The notes: generated from the letters alone by a model not told the origin. Numbered from the stretch's first letter, positions 44,055-53,981 are shown. The stretch: DNA of 64,000 nucleotides from Frateuria_A sp035944355 (GCF_035944355.1 NZ_DASZBH010000015.1:8250-72249), one strand, 5' to 3'. Numbers and translations: made by a program.

Positions 44055-46061
44055 ATGTACATCGTGCGTTTGGCCACGCGCCGCATCGGCATCGTTGCGG
44101 CGCGACTGGGATTGGCCATCCTGTTCGCAACAGGCCTGGGACATTCGGCAGCAGGACACGCTGCCACGCTCGACCCGTCCATGCTTCCCACTATCCAGGC
44201 CGCCACGTTCGAAGTGGTGCAGGCCAAGCCAACGGTCGATCCGTTGAGCTACGAAAAGCCGCTGCCACTGGATCTGCTGCCCTATCAGGAACGCAACGAC
44301 AAGTACTACTCGATAGGGACGGCCTTCGCCATCGGCAACCACCGCTACGTGACCGCGGGGCACGTTTTGCTGGCGGGCATGAACAGCTTGTGGGGCCCGC
44401 CGCAGTTGCGCGATGCGACCGGCCACGTGTACCCCATAGACAAGATCGAAAAGTTCTCGCTGGGCAGGGATTTCGTGGTTTTCACGCTGGCGGGCGAACC
44501 CGGAAAAGCCACGCTGGAAACCAACGCCAATCCGCCCTTGAACAGCGTGGTGTACGCGGTCGGCAACGCGCTGGGCACCGGCGTGGTGATCCGCGATGGC
44601 CTGTACACCTCCGACACGCCAGAAGAGCAGGACGGCCTCTGGAAGTGGATGCGCTTCTCCGCACCGGCCTCACCGGGCAACAGTGGCGGCCCCTTGCTGG
44701 ACAGCCGCGGCAAGGTGATCGGCATCGTGCTGATGAAGTCGCCGAACGAGAACCTCAATTACGCCCTGCCGATCTCCCAGATGCTCGATGCGCCAGAAGG
44801 CCACGCCGTGGTCGACAGCAAAAGCGTCTACCAGTTGGACCTCTTCCAGGCCCTGCAGAATGGCCGCTGGAAAGCCGACTTCGCGCTGCCCTTGAGCTTG
44901 TCCGATTTCTACCGTGACTTGCAGGTCAGCGGGGATGCGAATGGCCGTGAGCAACTCCAGGCCCTGCTTGCCAAGGAATCCTCGAATCTTTTCCCCCGCG
45001 GCGACGGATCCACGCGTCTGCTGGTCCAACAGACGCAGATCTATACCTTCCCCACGCTGATCGTGCGCGACAGCAACGGGCAGTGGGTACGTACGGGCGA
45101 AGCCCGCCGTCATGCCACGCTGGACTCGAACGGCTATGTGGATATCGGCCAGGCCGGCCATACCCTGCTCCTGCACATCCGGCGGCCCGACCAGATGGAC
45201 GCGGCGCTGTTCTATCACGATGCCAAGGCACGCATGGACCTGCTTGCCCGTGCCGGCGTGTTCCAGCGCGTGGTCGCCGGAGAGACGATCAAGATCACTT
45301 CCCTGGGCAAGCCCTCGCTCGAAGCGGCCTACACCGACCGTTGGCAGCGTCCATGGCACGTCTCCACCTGGCCCTTTCCCCACCTCAACCATCAGGTCGT
45401 CACCTACACCCTGCCGGTACCCGATGGCTGCGTGATGATGTTGCGCATGGCCCCCGCCGAGCAGGTCAGCGGACATCGGCTGGACCTGGACGAGCTTGCC
45501 AATTTCATCTATGCCACCTACGGCGGCACGCTGGCGCAATGGACGCAGTATCTGCAGGACGCGGCCTTGCCGGCGGCGTTCAAGCAGATCCACCTGCAGA
45601 TCGATTACGGGCGCCGCTTCGCCTACCAGTCGCAACGGGTGACGTTCGCCTACACCCCTGCCGTCCAGGCGATCCGGCCCGACAGCGTGCTCAACCTCGG
45701 CTTCCGCTACCTGCTGGACCACGGGCAGCCCGTCTGGGACGTCGGCTACATTGGGATCTGGAAAACATCGACCAACGACAACCAGGACCAACTGACTGTC
45801 CAACGTCAGGCCGCGCCCCCCTCGAGCCTCGACGCGGACATGACCAGCCACTGGCAGACCGTGTCCGGTCGGCAGTACCCCTACAGCGGTGAGGCGCGCT
45901 ATGAAAACGGCACCATGAACATCGGTACAGTCGTTTCGCCCAAGGCCGCAGGCGATGTGCTGTACACCGTCTACTACAGCATCGATTCGAACCAGACCCA
46001 GGCGCTCATGAAGAAAAGGCTTGGCCTGCTGACGCATGAGATGCACGTGCTCGAGCACTAA
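44055..46061 (+). CDS. Secreted trypsin-like serine protease with a large C-terminal extension
   Basis: 668 residues. Signal peptide near residues 11-37 (LGLAILFATGLGHSAAGHAA). The chymotrypsin-fold triad is H103 in TAGHVL, D139 in RDFVVFTL and S210 in PGNSGGPLL, as in the DegP/HtrA and V8-like groups. No PDZ domain is evident; instead some 430 residues follow with many aromatic and beta-strand patterns (YTFPTLIVRDSNGQW, HQVVTYTLPVPDGC, FRYLLDHGQPVW) and no recognised family. GGGGGGAAACGA lies before the ATG at 44055. Confidence 0.82.
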   Translation: MYIVRLATRRIGIVAARLGLAILFATGLGHSAAGHAATLDPSMLPTIQAATFEVVQAKPTVDPLSYEKPLPLDLLPYQERNDKYYSIGTAFAIGNHRYVTAGHVLLAGMNSLWGPPQLRDATGHVYPIDKIEKFSLGRDFVVFTLAGEPGKATLETNANPPLNSVVYAVGNALGTGVVIRDGLYTSDTPEEQDGLWKWMRFSAPASPGNSGGPLLDSRGKVIGIVLMKSPNENLNYALPISQMLDAPEGHAVVDSKSVYQLDLFQALQNGRWKADFALPLSLSDFYRDLQVSGDANGREQLQALLAKESSNLFPRGDGSTRLLVQQTQIYTFPTLIVRDSNGQWVRTGEARRHATLDSNGYVDIGQAGHTLLLHIRRPDQMDAALFYHDAKARMDLLARAGVFQRVVAGETIKITSLGKPSLEAAYTDRWQRPWHVSTWPFPHLNHQVVTYTLPVPDGCVMMLRMAPAEQVSGHRLDLDELANFIYATYGGTLAQWTQYLQDAALPAAFKQIHLQIDYGRRFAYQSQRVTFAYTPAVQAIRPDSVLNLGFRYLLDHGQPVWDVGYIGIWKTSTNDNQDQLTVQRQAAPPSSLDADMTSHWQTVSGRQYPYSGEARYENGTMNIGTVVSPKAAGDVLYTVYYSIDSNQTQALMKKRLGLLTHEMHVLEH

Positions 46062-46373
46062 AGGCACGCTTCGACCGCTACCAAAAAAAGGTCGGCGTCG
46101 CCATCTCGAAAACAAGGGGGCCAGCAGCAACCCGTTCGTGCGAGTACGCTCTGGCCCCTTTTCGCGTCGCTCAGTTGATGATCTCGCCCATGCCCTCTTC
46201 GACGCGACGCCTCAGTTCCCGGTCATTTTTTCTACGCGAGAAATGAACCCGGCTCCACTTTCCGACCCTGTCTTGCATCGCCCCGGTCACGATCCCGTGC
46301 GCCCGGCGTAACGGGCGGCGCCTTACCCTCACGCTCCCGCCCGGCCTGTGGCAACGGGTATCGGAGGTGTCGC
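46062..46373. other. 312-bp gap without a supported gene
   Basis: Between the serine protease and the DUF5996 gene. It holds the 3' region of the protease gene and an A-rich patch near 46080; no ORF or hairpin of note. Confidence 0.5.
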
Positions 46374-47294
46374 ATGACGGACGACGAGCGGACCTGGCCA
46401 GCCTTGCCGTACGCCGCCTGGCAGAAGACCTACGCGACCCTGCATCTGTATTCCCAGGTGGTAGGCAAGGTGGCGCTGGCACTGGCCCCGCCGCTCAACC
46501 ATTGCTGGGGCGTAGCACTGCACGTGACCCCGCGCGGCTTGTCCACCGGCATGCTGCCGCACGGCTCGTGCTCGTTCACGCTCGCCTTCGACTTCCTCGA
46601 CCACGTCGTGGAAATCGCCTGCACCAGCGGCGCGACCCGGCGACTGCCGCTGGCATCGCGCAACATCGGGGCGTTCTACGAGGCGCTGATGGAGGCGCTC
46701 GCGGACATGGGACTGGCCGTGCGGATCTGGCCGGTGACGGTCGAGATGCCCACGCCGATACGGCTGGACGACGACGCCCGGACGGTTGCCTACGACGGCG
46801 GCTGGGCGCAGCGGTTCTGGCGCATCCTGGTGCAGGTCGACCGCGTGTTCACCTTGTGGCGCTGCGACTACGCAGGCAAGAGCAGCCCGGTCAACTTCTT
46901 CTGGGGCAGCTTCGACCTGGCGGTGACGCGGTTCTCCGGGCGGCGGGCGCCGCCGCGCAAGGGACCGGCGTTCGAGCGCGATGCCTACTCGCACGAAGTG
47001 ATCAGCCACGGTTTCTGGCCCGGCGACGCGCGGCTGCCGGAGGCCGCGTTCTACGCCTATGCCGTGCCGCAGCCGGCGGGGCTGGCCGATGCGACAGTGC
47101 AGCCCTCGCAAGCGTATTTCCACGCGGAACTGGGTGAGTTCATCCTGCCCTACGAGGCGGTGCGACGGAGCGCGTCGCCCGAACAGACGCTCCAGGCGTT
47201 TCTGCAGAGCACCTGGGACCGGGCCGCCGAGCTGGGCCGGTGGGATCGTGCCGCGCTGGAATTACACCCCCGCGACGAGGCGGCAACCGGATAA
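46374..47294 (+). CDS. DUF5996 protein
   Basis: 306 residues, cytoplasmic. DUF5996 pattern: WPALPYAAWQKTYATLHLYSQVVGKVALAL, then NHCWGVALHVTPRGLSTGMLP, FFWGSFDLAVTRFSGRRAPP and HEVISHGFWPG. Function unknown in the family. GGAGG is 5 bases before the ATG. Confidence 0.9.
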   Translation: MTDDERTWPALPYAAWQKTYATLHLYSQVVGKVALALAPPLNHCWGVALHVTPRGLSTGMLPHGSCSFTLAFDFLDHVVEIACTSGATRRLPLASRNIGAFYEALMEALADMGLAVRIWPVTVEMPTPIRLDDDARTVAYDGGWAQRFWRILVQVDRVFTLWRCDYAGKSSPVNFFWGSFDLAVTRFSGRRAPPRKGPAFERDAYSHEVISHGFWPGDARLPEAAFYAYAVPQPAGLADATVQPSQAYFHAELGEFILPYEAVRRSASPEQTLQAFLQSTWDRAAELGRWDRAALELHPRDEAATG

Positions 47295-47464
47295 CGGGCG
47301 CTCGTCCCCGCCTTCATCTGCCGCGCCGGGATATGCGGGCACTACTGGACGCAACCGCGGGCGGCGGGAAGAGCAGCACCTCGTCTACGGTCGTTTGGAC
47401 CGGCAGTCAGCCGGCGCCGTCGCCACCCGCTTGATTGCTCGCGCACGCCGCATGCCCGCACTCG

Positions 47465-47501
<37 letters not shown>

Positions 47502-47584
47502 CCCTCGATCCGGTCGGTGCCGGCGGGCTAGCGACAGGAGTCGCTGCAGTACTGCTCGCCGCTCCTTTGTTGCTGTGTTGGCAG

Positions 47585-50236
47585 TCAGTCGCGCTGCCAC
47601 ACGACGCGCTCGGGCTGATGCAGTGCATAGCCTTGGGCCATGTCTACCCCCAGCTCCCGCAGCGACACCATGATCGCCTCGTCCATCACCCATTCGGCGA
47701 TCACCACCAGGCCCAGCCGGTGCGCGATGTCGGTTACCGCGCGCACCATCGCATGGCTGATCGGGTCGCTCAGCATGTCGCGGATGAAGCTGCCATCGAT
47801 CTTGATGATGTCCACCGGCAGATGCTTGAGGTAGGAGAACGACGACATGCCCACGCCGAAGTCGTCCAGCGCCACATGGCAGCCAACCTCCCTCAGCCGG
47901 GTCACGAAACGGATCACGTCCGTCAGTTGGCGTACCGCCACCGTCTCGGTGATCTCGAAGCAGACGCGCTCGGGCGCCACCTGGTGCAGGCGCAGCAGTT
48001 CGACGATTCGCTCGGCCAGCGTGTCATCGTCGATGCTGGCGCCTGACAGGTTGATCGCCACCATGCGCAGCGCCGGCCCCGCCGGATGCAGCCGGTCGAC
48101 GTTCGCCAGCGCGGTCTCGATCACCCAGCGATCGATCAGCGGCATCAGGCCATAGCGTTCCGCCGCGGGAATGAACGCGCCGGGCGACACCAGCTCGCCG
48201 TGTTCATTGCGAAAGCGCAGCAACAGCTCGACATGGATCGCCGACCGCTCGGCGCCGAGCGCACGCAGCTCCTGGTAGGTCAGCACGAAGCGCTGTTCCT
48301 GTACCGCCCAGCGCAACCGATTGGCCCACTCCATCTCGCCGCGCCGCAGCGCGCTCTGCTCATCCCGTTCGGAGTAGAAGTGCACGCGGTTGCGCCCGTG
48401 CTCCTTGGCCATGTAGCAGGCGGTATCGGCGGCGGCGAGCAGCTCCGCCAGCGGCATCCCCGGGCGATCGACCAGTACGCCGCCCACACTGATGCTCGCC
48501 ATGTAGCTCTTGGCTTCCCAGACGAAGACGAAACCGTCCAGACCCAGACGCAGATGCTCGGCCAGCTCCACCGCGCGCCCGGGCGTATCCAGTCCCGCCA
48601 GGATCACGCCGAACTCGTCACCGCCCAGCCGCGCCAGTACATGTTCCTCGCCCAGCCTCGCGCGCATCACTGTCGCCAACTGCAGCAAAAGCTGATCGCC
48701 TGCCACGTGCCCGGATGTGTCATTGACGAGCTTGAACTGGTCCAGGTCGATGAAGAGCACCGCGGCATAAGGCGGTGACTCGCCCATGTCCTGGGTCACC
48801 CGCTGCAGGCGACGCTCGAATTCACGCCGGTTGATCAGGCCCGTGAGCTCGTCGTGCGTCGCCTGGTAACCGAGCAATTCGGTAAGCGCGCGTTGCTCGG
48901 TCACGTCACTGGCGACCATCGCCCACTGGGGGCGGCCATCGAGCATCAGCCAGGACATCGCCACGCTGGCCCAGAAACGTCCGCCGGACGTGTCGCGCAG
49001 GCCCACCTCGGTCGCACCGGCCTGCGGATTGGCCAGGCGACGCTCCACCTCGCTCTCGTCCACCCCCAGCAGCGAGGCCAGACGGGTACCCTGGATGCCC
49101 TCTCCCAATCGCCCCCGCGCGGCCTGGTTGGCGTAGACGATGCGCCCGTCGGCGGCGTCGGCAAGCACCACGAGCGCGGGCAGCAGTTCGTTGAGCGTGC
49201 GAAAGCGCTCTTCGCTTTCCCGGTAGCGCTCACCCAGGCGCCGGCCCAATTGCACGGCACGGCGCCGCGTGTCGGTCAACGACCATACCAGCAGGCCAAG
49301 CAATACGCTGACCAGCAGTCCGGCGGGCACCACCGACTGCGACCAGGAGAGGTCGCTGGTCGGCTTCGGAAAGACGGCCATCTCCCACAGGCGCCCCCCG
49401 AACGCCATGCGATAGACGATCGAGGGTTGCGCTTGGCGCGCGCCGGTGCCCGAATCGAACAAGGGAGCGCTCGATGCCAGGGCGACATCCGTGACTGAGA
49501 TGCGCGCCACTTGCAATAGCTGCGCTGGCAAGCCGGTCCGGATCAAATCGGCAACCCGGAACGAAACCGCGACCGATCCGCGCAACCGTTGTCGGCGCAC
49601 AGCCAGCGAGTCGAGCGAAGCGCCGGGCCCGTAGTCGGGCAACCGCAAGGTGATGCCCTGCCCGCGTCCGTGAGAATCCTTGTCCTGTACCAGCGGAAAC
49701 GGTTCCGACACGGCCAGATGGTCGGTATCGCGCGACTCGACCAGCGCCTTCAGGTTGGCCGGCTGGTCGACCACGTCCAGCCCCAGCAGCTTGCGATTGC
49801 CTTCCGGCGGCGCGACCAGCGTGGTCGGGAAATGATCGCCGTCGTGTCCATGCACGCGAACCGAATACGCCACGGCCAGCAGGCTGGGAAATTCCCGGCG
49901 CGGGTCCAGGTTGGCGTACGCACGTGCGAACTGGCGTTCGTCCATATCACCGGCGACCAGAAACATCGTCTGCAAAGACCGCACCAGCAGTTCGGCCGAA
50001 CGCAGCTTCGCCCGCATCTGGACGAGCCCTTTTTCCGCTTCCGCGACCACGGCATCATGCCGCGCCGCGTTCCACTGCCTTGCCTGGGCACGGTAAAGCC
50101 AGAGCGTCAGCACCAGCCCGCAGCCGAGCACGAGCAGCCCCCAGGCCACGCCTGGCACCCGGCTAGCCAGCGGCAGCGCCTCCGGAGCGGCGGCGTGCGG
50201 CGTGCGGTGACGCTCATCGATCGGTTTCGGTGGCAC
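47585..50236 (-). CDS. CHASE-PAS-GGDEF-EAL cyclic-di-GMP protein
   Basis: 883 residues. Two membrane helices (about VAWGLLVLGCGLVLTLWLY and VVPAGLLVSVLLGLLVWSL) flank a periplasmic CHASE domain (FARAYANLDPRREFPSLLAVAYSVRV). Then come a PAS domain, a GGDEF domain (LARLGGDEFGVIL) and an EAL domain, where the EAL signature reads VELLLRF. GGDEF is intact, but there is no RxxD inhibitory site five residues ahead (GEEH instead). EAL retains QxxT-like and the DDFGVGMSSF and IKIDGSF motifs. The GTG at 50236, with GAGGGG 5 bases upstream, is preferred over the longer ORF. Confidence 0.9.
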   Translation of the reverse strand: MPPKPIDERHRTPHAAAPEALPLASRVPGVAWGLLVLGCGLVLTLWLYRAQARQWNAARHDAVVAEAEKGLVQMRAKLRSAELLVRSLQTMFLVAGDMDERQFARAYANLDPRREFPSLLAVAYSVRVHGHDGDHFPTTLVAPPEGNRKLLGLDVVDQPANLKALVESRDTDHLAVSEPFPLVQDKDSHGRGQGITLRLPDYGPGASLDSLAVRRQRLRGSVAVSFRVADLIRTGLPAQLLQVARISVTDVALASSAPLFDSGTGARQAQPSIVYRMAFGGRLWEMAVFPKPTSDLSWSQSVVPAGLLVSVLLGLLVWSLTDTRRRAVQLGRRLGERYRESEERFRTLNELLPALVVLADAADGRIVYANQAARGRLGEGIQGTRLASLLGVDESEVERRLANPQAGATEVGLRDTSGGRFWASVAMSWLMLDGRPQWAMVASDVTEQRALTELLGYQATHDELTGLINRREFERRLQRVTQDMGESPPYAAVLFIDLDQFKLVNDTSGHVAGDQLLLQLATVMRARLGEEHVLARLGGDEFGVILAGLDTPGRAVELAEHLRLGLDGFVFVWEAKSYMASISVGGVLVDRPGMPLAELLAAADTACYMAKEHGRNRVHFYSERDEQSALRRGEMEWANRLRWAVQEQRFVLTYQELRALGAERSAIHVELLLRFRNEHGELVSPGAFIPAAERYGLMPLIDRWVIETALANVDRLHPAGPALRMVAINLSGASIDDDTLAERIVELLRLHQVAPERVCFEITETVAVRQLTDVIRFVTRLREVGCHVALDDFGVGMSSFSYLKHLPVDIIKIDGSFIRDMLSDPISHAMVRAVTDIAHRLGLVVIAEWVMDEAIMVSLRELGVDMAQGYALHQPERVVWQRD

Positions 50237-50688
50237 GAATTCCCCTCGGCAAGCCCCGTCCTGGCCGGTCACGCGGGCCCATCGATCATAGCCCGTGCCA
50301 GTGAGGTTTCCGGGAACCCGTTCGGCACCCGACGGACAAAGGACGCCTCCGGCCGATAGCGATCGCAATGCGGCCATGGCGACGGCAGGCCCGCACCTAA
50401 CCGCTTGCCGGTCATCACCGGGCCGGGCCAAGGTCGAGCGGGACGCCTCCCTGGCGCTGGCAGGATCGCAGTCCCACCTGCCGCCGGTACGCCCCAACGC
50501 CCATGGGAACAGGGCTCGGTTACCTCAAGGCTCTTTGCGTCGCGCTCGGGACAGAGGGCCGAGTGCCAGGGCTTCCTACTCCGAGCGCGACGCGCCGGCG
50601 GCCACGCGCGGGGCTTTTTGCCCAAGCGCGATGCTCTGAGAGTCACGCGTGAGGTGTTTTGCTCCGGCCAGGAAGGGCTCAGGCCCCG
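50237..50688. other. 452-bp gap without a supported gene
   Basis: Between the divergent-looking GGDEF-EAL start and the lipoprotein gene. An inverted pair is visible, with ccgagcgcgacgcgcc at 50581-50596 related to gcgtcgcgctcggga at 50537-50551. It may be a palindromic repeat element. No gene supported. Confidence 0.4.
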
Positions 50689-51168
50689 TTACCTTTGCTC
50701 GACGACGACATGGTCTGGAGCCAGCCGGATCACCGCGCGGGAGTACGCACCCAAGCTCTGGCGGGGCTGGCCGGCAGGGGCGAGATAGTTGGCGTAGGCG
50801 TAGACGGCCAACGCCTGCCGGTAGCGCGGCGGCAACGCAACGTCCCGTACCGTCGTCGCGGGCGCAAGTTCCAGTGAAACCACGTCGACCGCCGGACCCA
50901 GCTTTTGCAGATAGGCACTCTTGCGCGTGAACCATTCCGCTCCGGTGGGCGGCAATACCGGGTCGGCCTGCGGGTCATAGACGAACACCACGTCAAGCGC
51001 GGTCGCCGCATCACTATTCGCGCCGGGCTCGGCCACCACCCCAAGCTGGTTCAGCGCACTCGTCGGCAGTGATCTGGCTATCCCGCAACCGGCGAGTGCG
51101 AGCAGCAGCAGCGCCAGCCCATGGGGCGCGTTACGTACGAGCATCGGTTTCAGCTTTGAAAGGCGCAC
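50689..51168 (-). CDS. Probable lipoprotein of unknown function
   Basis: 159 residues. Signal and lipobox: GLALLLLALAGC. The mature part has ALDVVFVYDPQADPVLPPTGAEWFTRKSAYLQKLG, then a VVSLELAPATTVRDVALPPRYRQALAVYAYANYLAP. The pattern recalls lipoproteins of type VI secretion loci, but no other such gene lies nearby, so I do not assign it. GTG at 51168 follows GGGGGGACCGA and is preferred; ATG at 51144 is the alternative. Confidence 0.7.
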   Translation of the reverse strand: MRLSKLKPMLVRNAPHGLALLLLALAGCGIARSLPTSALNQLGVVAEPGANSDAATALDVVFVYDPQADPVLPPTGAEWFTRKSAYLQKLGPAVDVVSLELAPATTVRDVALPPRYRQALAVYAYANYLAPAGQPRQSLGAYSRAVIRLAPDHVVVEQR

Positions 51169-51195
51169 TCGGTCCCCCCGTCCTGGTTTTGTCGG

Positions 51196-51390
51196 CTAGA
51201 TCCGGGCCCGCGGATACAGCCCGCGTGCGTGGGTGCGCGTGAGCATCTCCGGCGCGCCGGACGTCTCGTTCCACAGAGCGCCACACAGCTTGCAGCGCAT
51301 CAGGAAACTGGGCCCGTGCGGGTTCGCTGCGACGCGCTCGAAGCGGTCGTAGGGTGCGTGGTAGCCGGATTGGCATTCGGGGCAGAGCAT
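51196..51390 (-). CDS. Small zinc-ribbon protein
   Basis: 64 residues. Two CxxC knuckles, C3/C6 and C33/C36 (MLCPEC, MRCKLCGALW), form a zinc ribbon. Unknown role. The gene is too short to assign more. Confidence 0.7.
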   Translation of the reverse strand: MLCPECQSGYHAPYDRFERVAANPHGPSFLMRCKLCGALWNETSGAPEMLTRTHARGLYPRARI

Positions 51391-51559
51391 GCCTTTTCAC
51401 GATACCAAAGTGGCCGCAGGCGCGCGGCACCGCCACGAAGCCACGCCGCCTTTTCCGGCGCCCTCGCGTTCGGACAAGTGCGCTCTCGACCCTGTTTCTC
51501 TTTGGGCATTCAGTCCGCGACCGGTAACCTGCATTCCGGACAACAAGGGCACGAGATGC

Positions 51560-52879
51560 ATGAGCACACGCTGCAGGAACGCTTGCGCGGATGACGATGC
51601 CACGCTGGCGGCGGCATCGCTGAACCGGCAGTGCGGCTGTTCCGTCGTGGCACCGGCGCAGCTGCACGCGCGCATCGTGCACGTCCTGCAGGACACCGCC
51701 GGGCTGGACCCGACCCGGCACGCGCATCTGTTTGCGCCACAGGCGCTGTTCGTCGATCGCGACTCGCTGGCCACCATGGAGCACATCACCCGCGCGTTGT
51801 TCGCGGTGAGCCACGCGCCGGCCTATGCCGAGCGCGTGCTCGCCTGGGCGCCGCCGATCGCCCGGCACGACCCCCGTTCGCCCGGCGGCGTGATCGGCCT
51901 GGACTTCCACCTGACCGAGCGCGGCCCGCGGCTCATCGAGATCAACACCAACCCCGGCGGCCTGTTGCTGAACGCGTTCGCGCTCGATGCCGTGGAATCC
52001 TGCATGCCCCACGCCTGGACGACGACGACCAGCACCGACGCCGCGGTGGCGGCGGGCACGCGGGCCTGGCTGGACGAGGCAAAGGCGCAGCTCGGGTACG
52101 CACCCTCACGCATGGCGATCGTCGATGAAGACCCGCCGGCGCAGTTCCTGTACCCGGAGTTTCACCTGTACCGGCAGGCGTTCGAACAGCATGGCGTGCC
52201 GTGCACGATTCACGCCCCGGCCGCGCTGTCGTGGGACGGGCATGCGTTGCGCGACGCCGGCGGCGTCGTGGATTTCGTCTACAACCGCCTGACCGACTTC
52301 GCCCTGGACGCGGCCGGCTCGGCCGCGCTCGCGACGGCCTATCGCCAGGGCGCCGTGGCCCTTTCGCCACACCCGCGCGCGCACGCCCTGCTGGCGGACA
52401 AGCGCAACATGGCCGTCCTCGGCAACCGCGACTTTCTGCTCTCGCTGGGCCTGACCCCGGGCGACGCCACCGTGCTGGCCGGCAGCATTCCTCCCACGGT
52501 GCAGGTGACGGCGGACAACCGCGAAGCGTTGTGGGCCGACCGCGCGCAGTACTTCTTCAAGCCCGCCAACGGCTACGGCAGCCGCGGCTCGTACCGCGGC
52601 GACAAGCTCACCCGACGCGTGTGGGAGACCATCGCCGGCGCGGACTACGTCGCGCAGGCATTCGAGCCGCCGGGCGTGCGGATCAGCGCCTCCGGCATCC
52701 CGCTCAAGACCGACGTGCGCTGCTATGCCACCGAGCGCGGCGTGATCCTGTTCGCCGCGCGCCTGTACCAGGGCCAGACCACCAACATGCGCACGCCCCA
52801 AGGCGGCTTCGCCGCCGTGCTGACCACGCGCGGCGAGGCAAGCGGGATGCTGCGAAAGAGATCGCCGAGCCATTCCTGA
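51560..52879 (+). CDS. ATP-grasp domain protein of unknown substrate
   Basis: 439 residues. Features are RGPRLIEINTNPGG (Mg-binding Glu and Asn), FVYNRLTDFAL, YFFKPANGYGSRGSYRGDKLTRRVWE (nucleotide loop and Lys), and a final CYATERGVILFAARLYQGQTTNMRTPQGG. Such enzymes ligate a carboxylate to an amine or thiol; no glutathionylspermidine signature is seen. The start at 51560 (MSTRCRN) is chosen from the open frame that begins at 51389. Its last 55 codons recur at 56587, and its C terminus (RKRSPSHS) may have been formed when the repeat region was created. Confidence 0.75.
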   Translation: MSTRCRNACADDDATLAAASLNRQCGCSVVAPAQLHARIVHVLQDTAGLDPTRHAHLFAPQALFVDRDSLATMEHITRALFAVSHAPAYAERVLAWAPPIARHDPRSPGGVIGLDFHLTERGPRLIEINTNPGGLLLNAFALDAVESCMPHAWTTTTSTDAAVAAGTRAWLDEAKAQLGYAPSRMAIVDEDPPAQFLYPEFHLYRQAFEQHGVPCTIHAPAALSWDGHALRDAGGVVDFVYNRLTDFALDAAGSAALATAYRQGAVALSPHPRAHALLADKRNMAVLGNRDFLLSLGLTPGDATVLAGSIPPTVQVTADNREALWADRAQYFFKPANGYGSRGSYRGDKLTRRVWETIAGADYVAQAFEPPGVRISASGIPLKTDVRCYATERGVILFAARLYQGQTTNMRTPQGGFAAVLTTRGEASGMLRKRSPSHS

Positions 52880-53104
52880 AAAAGCACGCTCCGATTGTTT
52901 TTCTTCGAAAACTGTCTCTGGCAACTAGAAAGCTTCGACCGAGCTTCAAGCCGGTGCATCGAGTCGCACGGCCACCAGCCCGGCCGCTGCGATCACATCC
53001 AGCACCAGCCGCTCCGATACATCGACGTGCCCCTCGTACTCGGCCAGGTTGCGCGCGTCATGCGCCTTGGCGAGCACGCGCCAGACCTCCGGGCCGAGGC
53101 CGAG
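52712..53104 (+). repeat. Segmental direct repeat, copy A (intact genes)
   Basis: This stretch, covering the 3' end of the ATP-grasp gene and the 3' part of the HEPN gene, is repeated in the same orientation at 56587-56960 with about 80-85 percent identity by eye, including both convergent gene ends and the short intergenic region. A 10-11 base deletion and several substitutions mark copy B as the decayed one. Confidence 0.85.
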
Positions 53105-53359
53105 CGTGTGCGGCAGCGCCTGGAACACGATGTAGCGGTGCCTTGGTCGAAACCCCTTCCGGCGCAATGCCGCAAGGCACAGCGCGTGCGCGGCGTTATA
53201 GGCGAGGTCGAAACGGCTTTCCAGCGACAGGCTGGCGTTGCGCGCATCATCGAGGCGCGCGTGGCCGGAGCGGATCAGGCCGGCGATCTCGGCGGCATCC
53301 GGCGGTTCAGCAACCAGGGCCTTGCCGGGGCCGGCGAGGTTCTCAAGCGCCGAGGCCAT
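52946..53359 (-). CDS. hepT: HEPN-domain protein, putative toxin of a HEPN/MNT pair
   Basis: 137 residues, all-helical, with LESRFDLAYNAAHALCLAALRRKGFRP (helix 1-2 core) and AKAHDARNLAEYEGHVD, where R and the following YEG fit HEPN families; a full RX4HXY motif is not seen. HEPN proteins of this type are RNases held by a MNT nucleotidyltransferase partner. The start overlaps the end of the MNT gene by 17 bases, so they are co-translated. The last part is duplicated at 56840-56960. Confidence 0.78.
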   Translation of the reverse strand: MASALENLAGPGKALVAEPPDAAEIAGLIRSGHARLDDARNASLSLESRFDLAYNAAHALCLAALRRKGFRPRHRYIVFQALPHTLGLGPEVWRVLAKAHDARNLAEYEGHVDVSERLVLDVIAAAGLVAVRLDAPA

Positions 53360-53981
53360 CGGCGCTTCCCATCAGGTCGATTCGCGGCTGGGCGAGCACC
53401 CGGGTAACGAAACTGTTGCCGGACGCCACGCGGGAGCGCCACTCGTCCAGGCTGTAGATGGTGGGATTGATCTCGCGCCCCAATTGGTCGGAGACATCGT
53501 GCAGCGCGCTCATCGCCTCCGCGTAAGTCAGCGTGTCCGAAATCAGCATCAGGTCGATGTCGCTGGATGCGGTATCGCTGCGCCTGGCGACCGAGCCGTA
53601 CACGAAGGCGGCCTGGATGCGGTCCGCCAAGGGCGCCAGCGCTTCGCGCAGCGGCTCGGCCAGCCCGAACGTCTTGCGAACGATGGCCACCAGTTCATCG
53701 TGGATCGGGCAATCGGGGTTGGCGCGGTAGTGCTTCTGGTTGCCGACCGGCTCCAGCGCGAGCAAGCCGCTGCCGGCCAGGCGAGCCACCTCGCGCTGCA
53801 CCGCGCCGCTGCCCGCGCCAGTGGCGTTCTTGAGGTCGCTGATGGTGAAGCTGCGCTCCGGCTGGCCAAAGAGGCAGCCAAGCACGCGCTGCTGGGTCGT
53901 GGTGAAAAGCGCATCGGAAAGATTGGCCTGCGCATAAAGCGCGGCCGCTTCGCTGACTCGTTTTCCAGGATTCGTGCCCAT
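53343..53981 (-). CDS. mntA: MNT nucleotidyltransferase with winged-helix, putative antitoxin/regulator
   Basis: About 212 residues. An N-terminal winged helix (LFTTTQQRVLGCLFGQPERSFTISDL, then GSGAVQREVARLAGSGLLAL) precedes a minimal nucleotidyltransferase domain: FVYGSVARRSDTASSDIDLMLI, with the GSxAR and DxD catalytic acids. In this family the enzyme adds AMP to the HEPN toxin. Start is uncertain: ATG 53981, 53990 or 54002, without clear ribosome binding sites, all close to or inside the palindromes at 53975-54010. The wHTH plus palindromes imply self-regulation. Confidence 0.8.
   Translation of the reverse strand: MGTNPGKRVSEAAALYAQANLSDALFTTTQQRVLGCLFGQPERSFTISDLKNATGAGSGAVQREVARLAGSGLLALEPVGNQKHYRANPDCPIHDELVAIVRKTFGLAEPLREALAPLADRIQAAFVYGSVARRSDTASSDIDLMLISDTLTYAEAMSALHDVSDQLGREINPTIYSLDEWRSRVASGNSFVTRVLAQPRIDLMGSADGLGA

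Noticed and set aside
50405..50788. Plus-strand open frame of 127 residues upstream of the lipoprotein gene
   Set aside because: Low-complexity composition typical of GC-rich shadow frames; overlaps the lipoprotein gene and has no start signal.
50689..51168. TssJ-like type VI secretion lipoprotein
   Set aside because: Similarity is only in general outline, and no other type VI gene is nearby, so I list it as a lipoprotein only.
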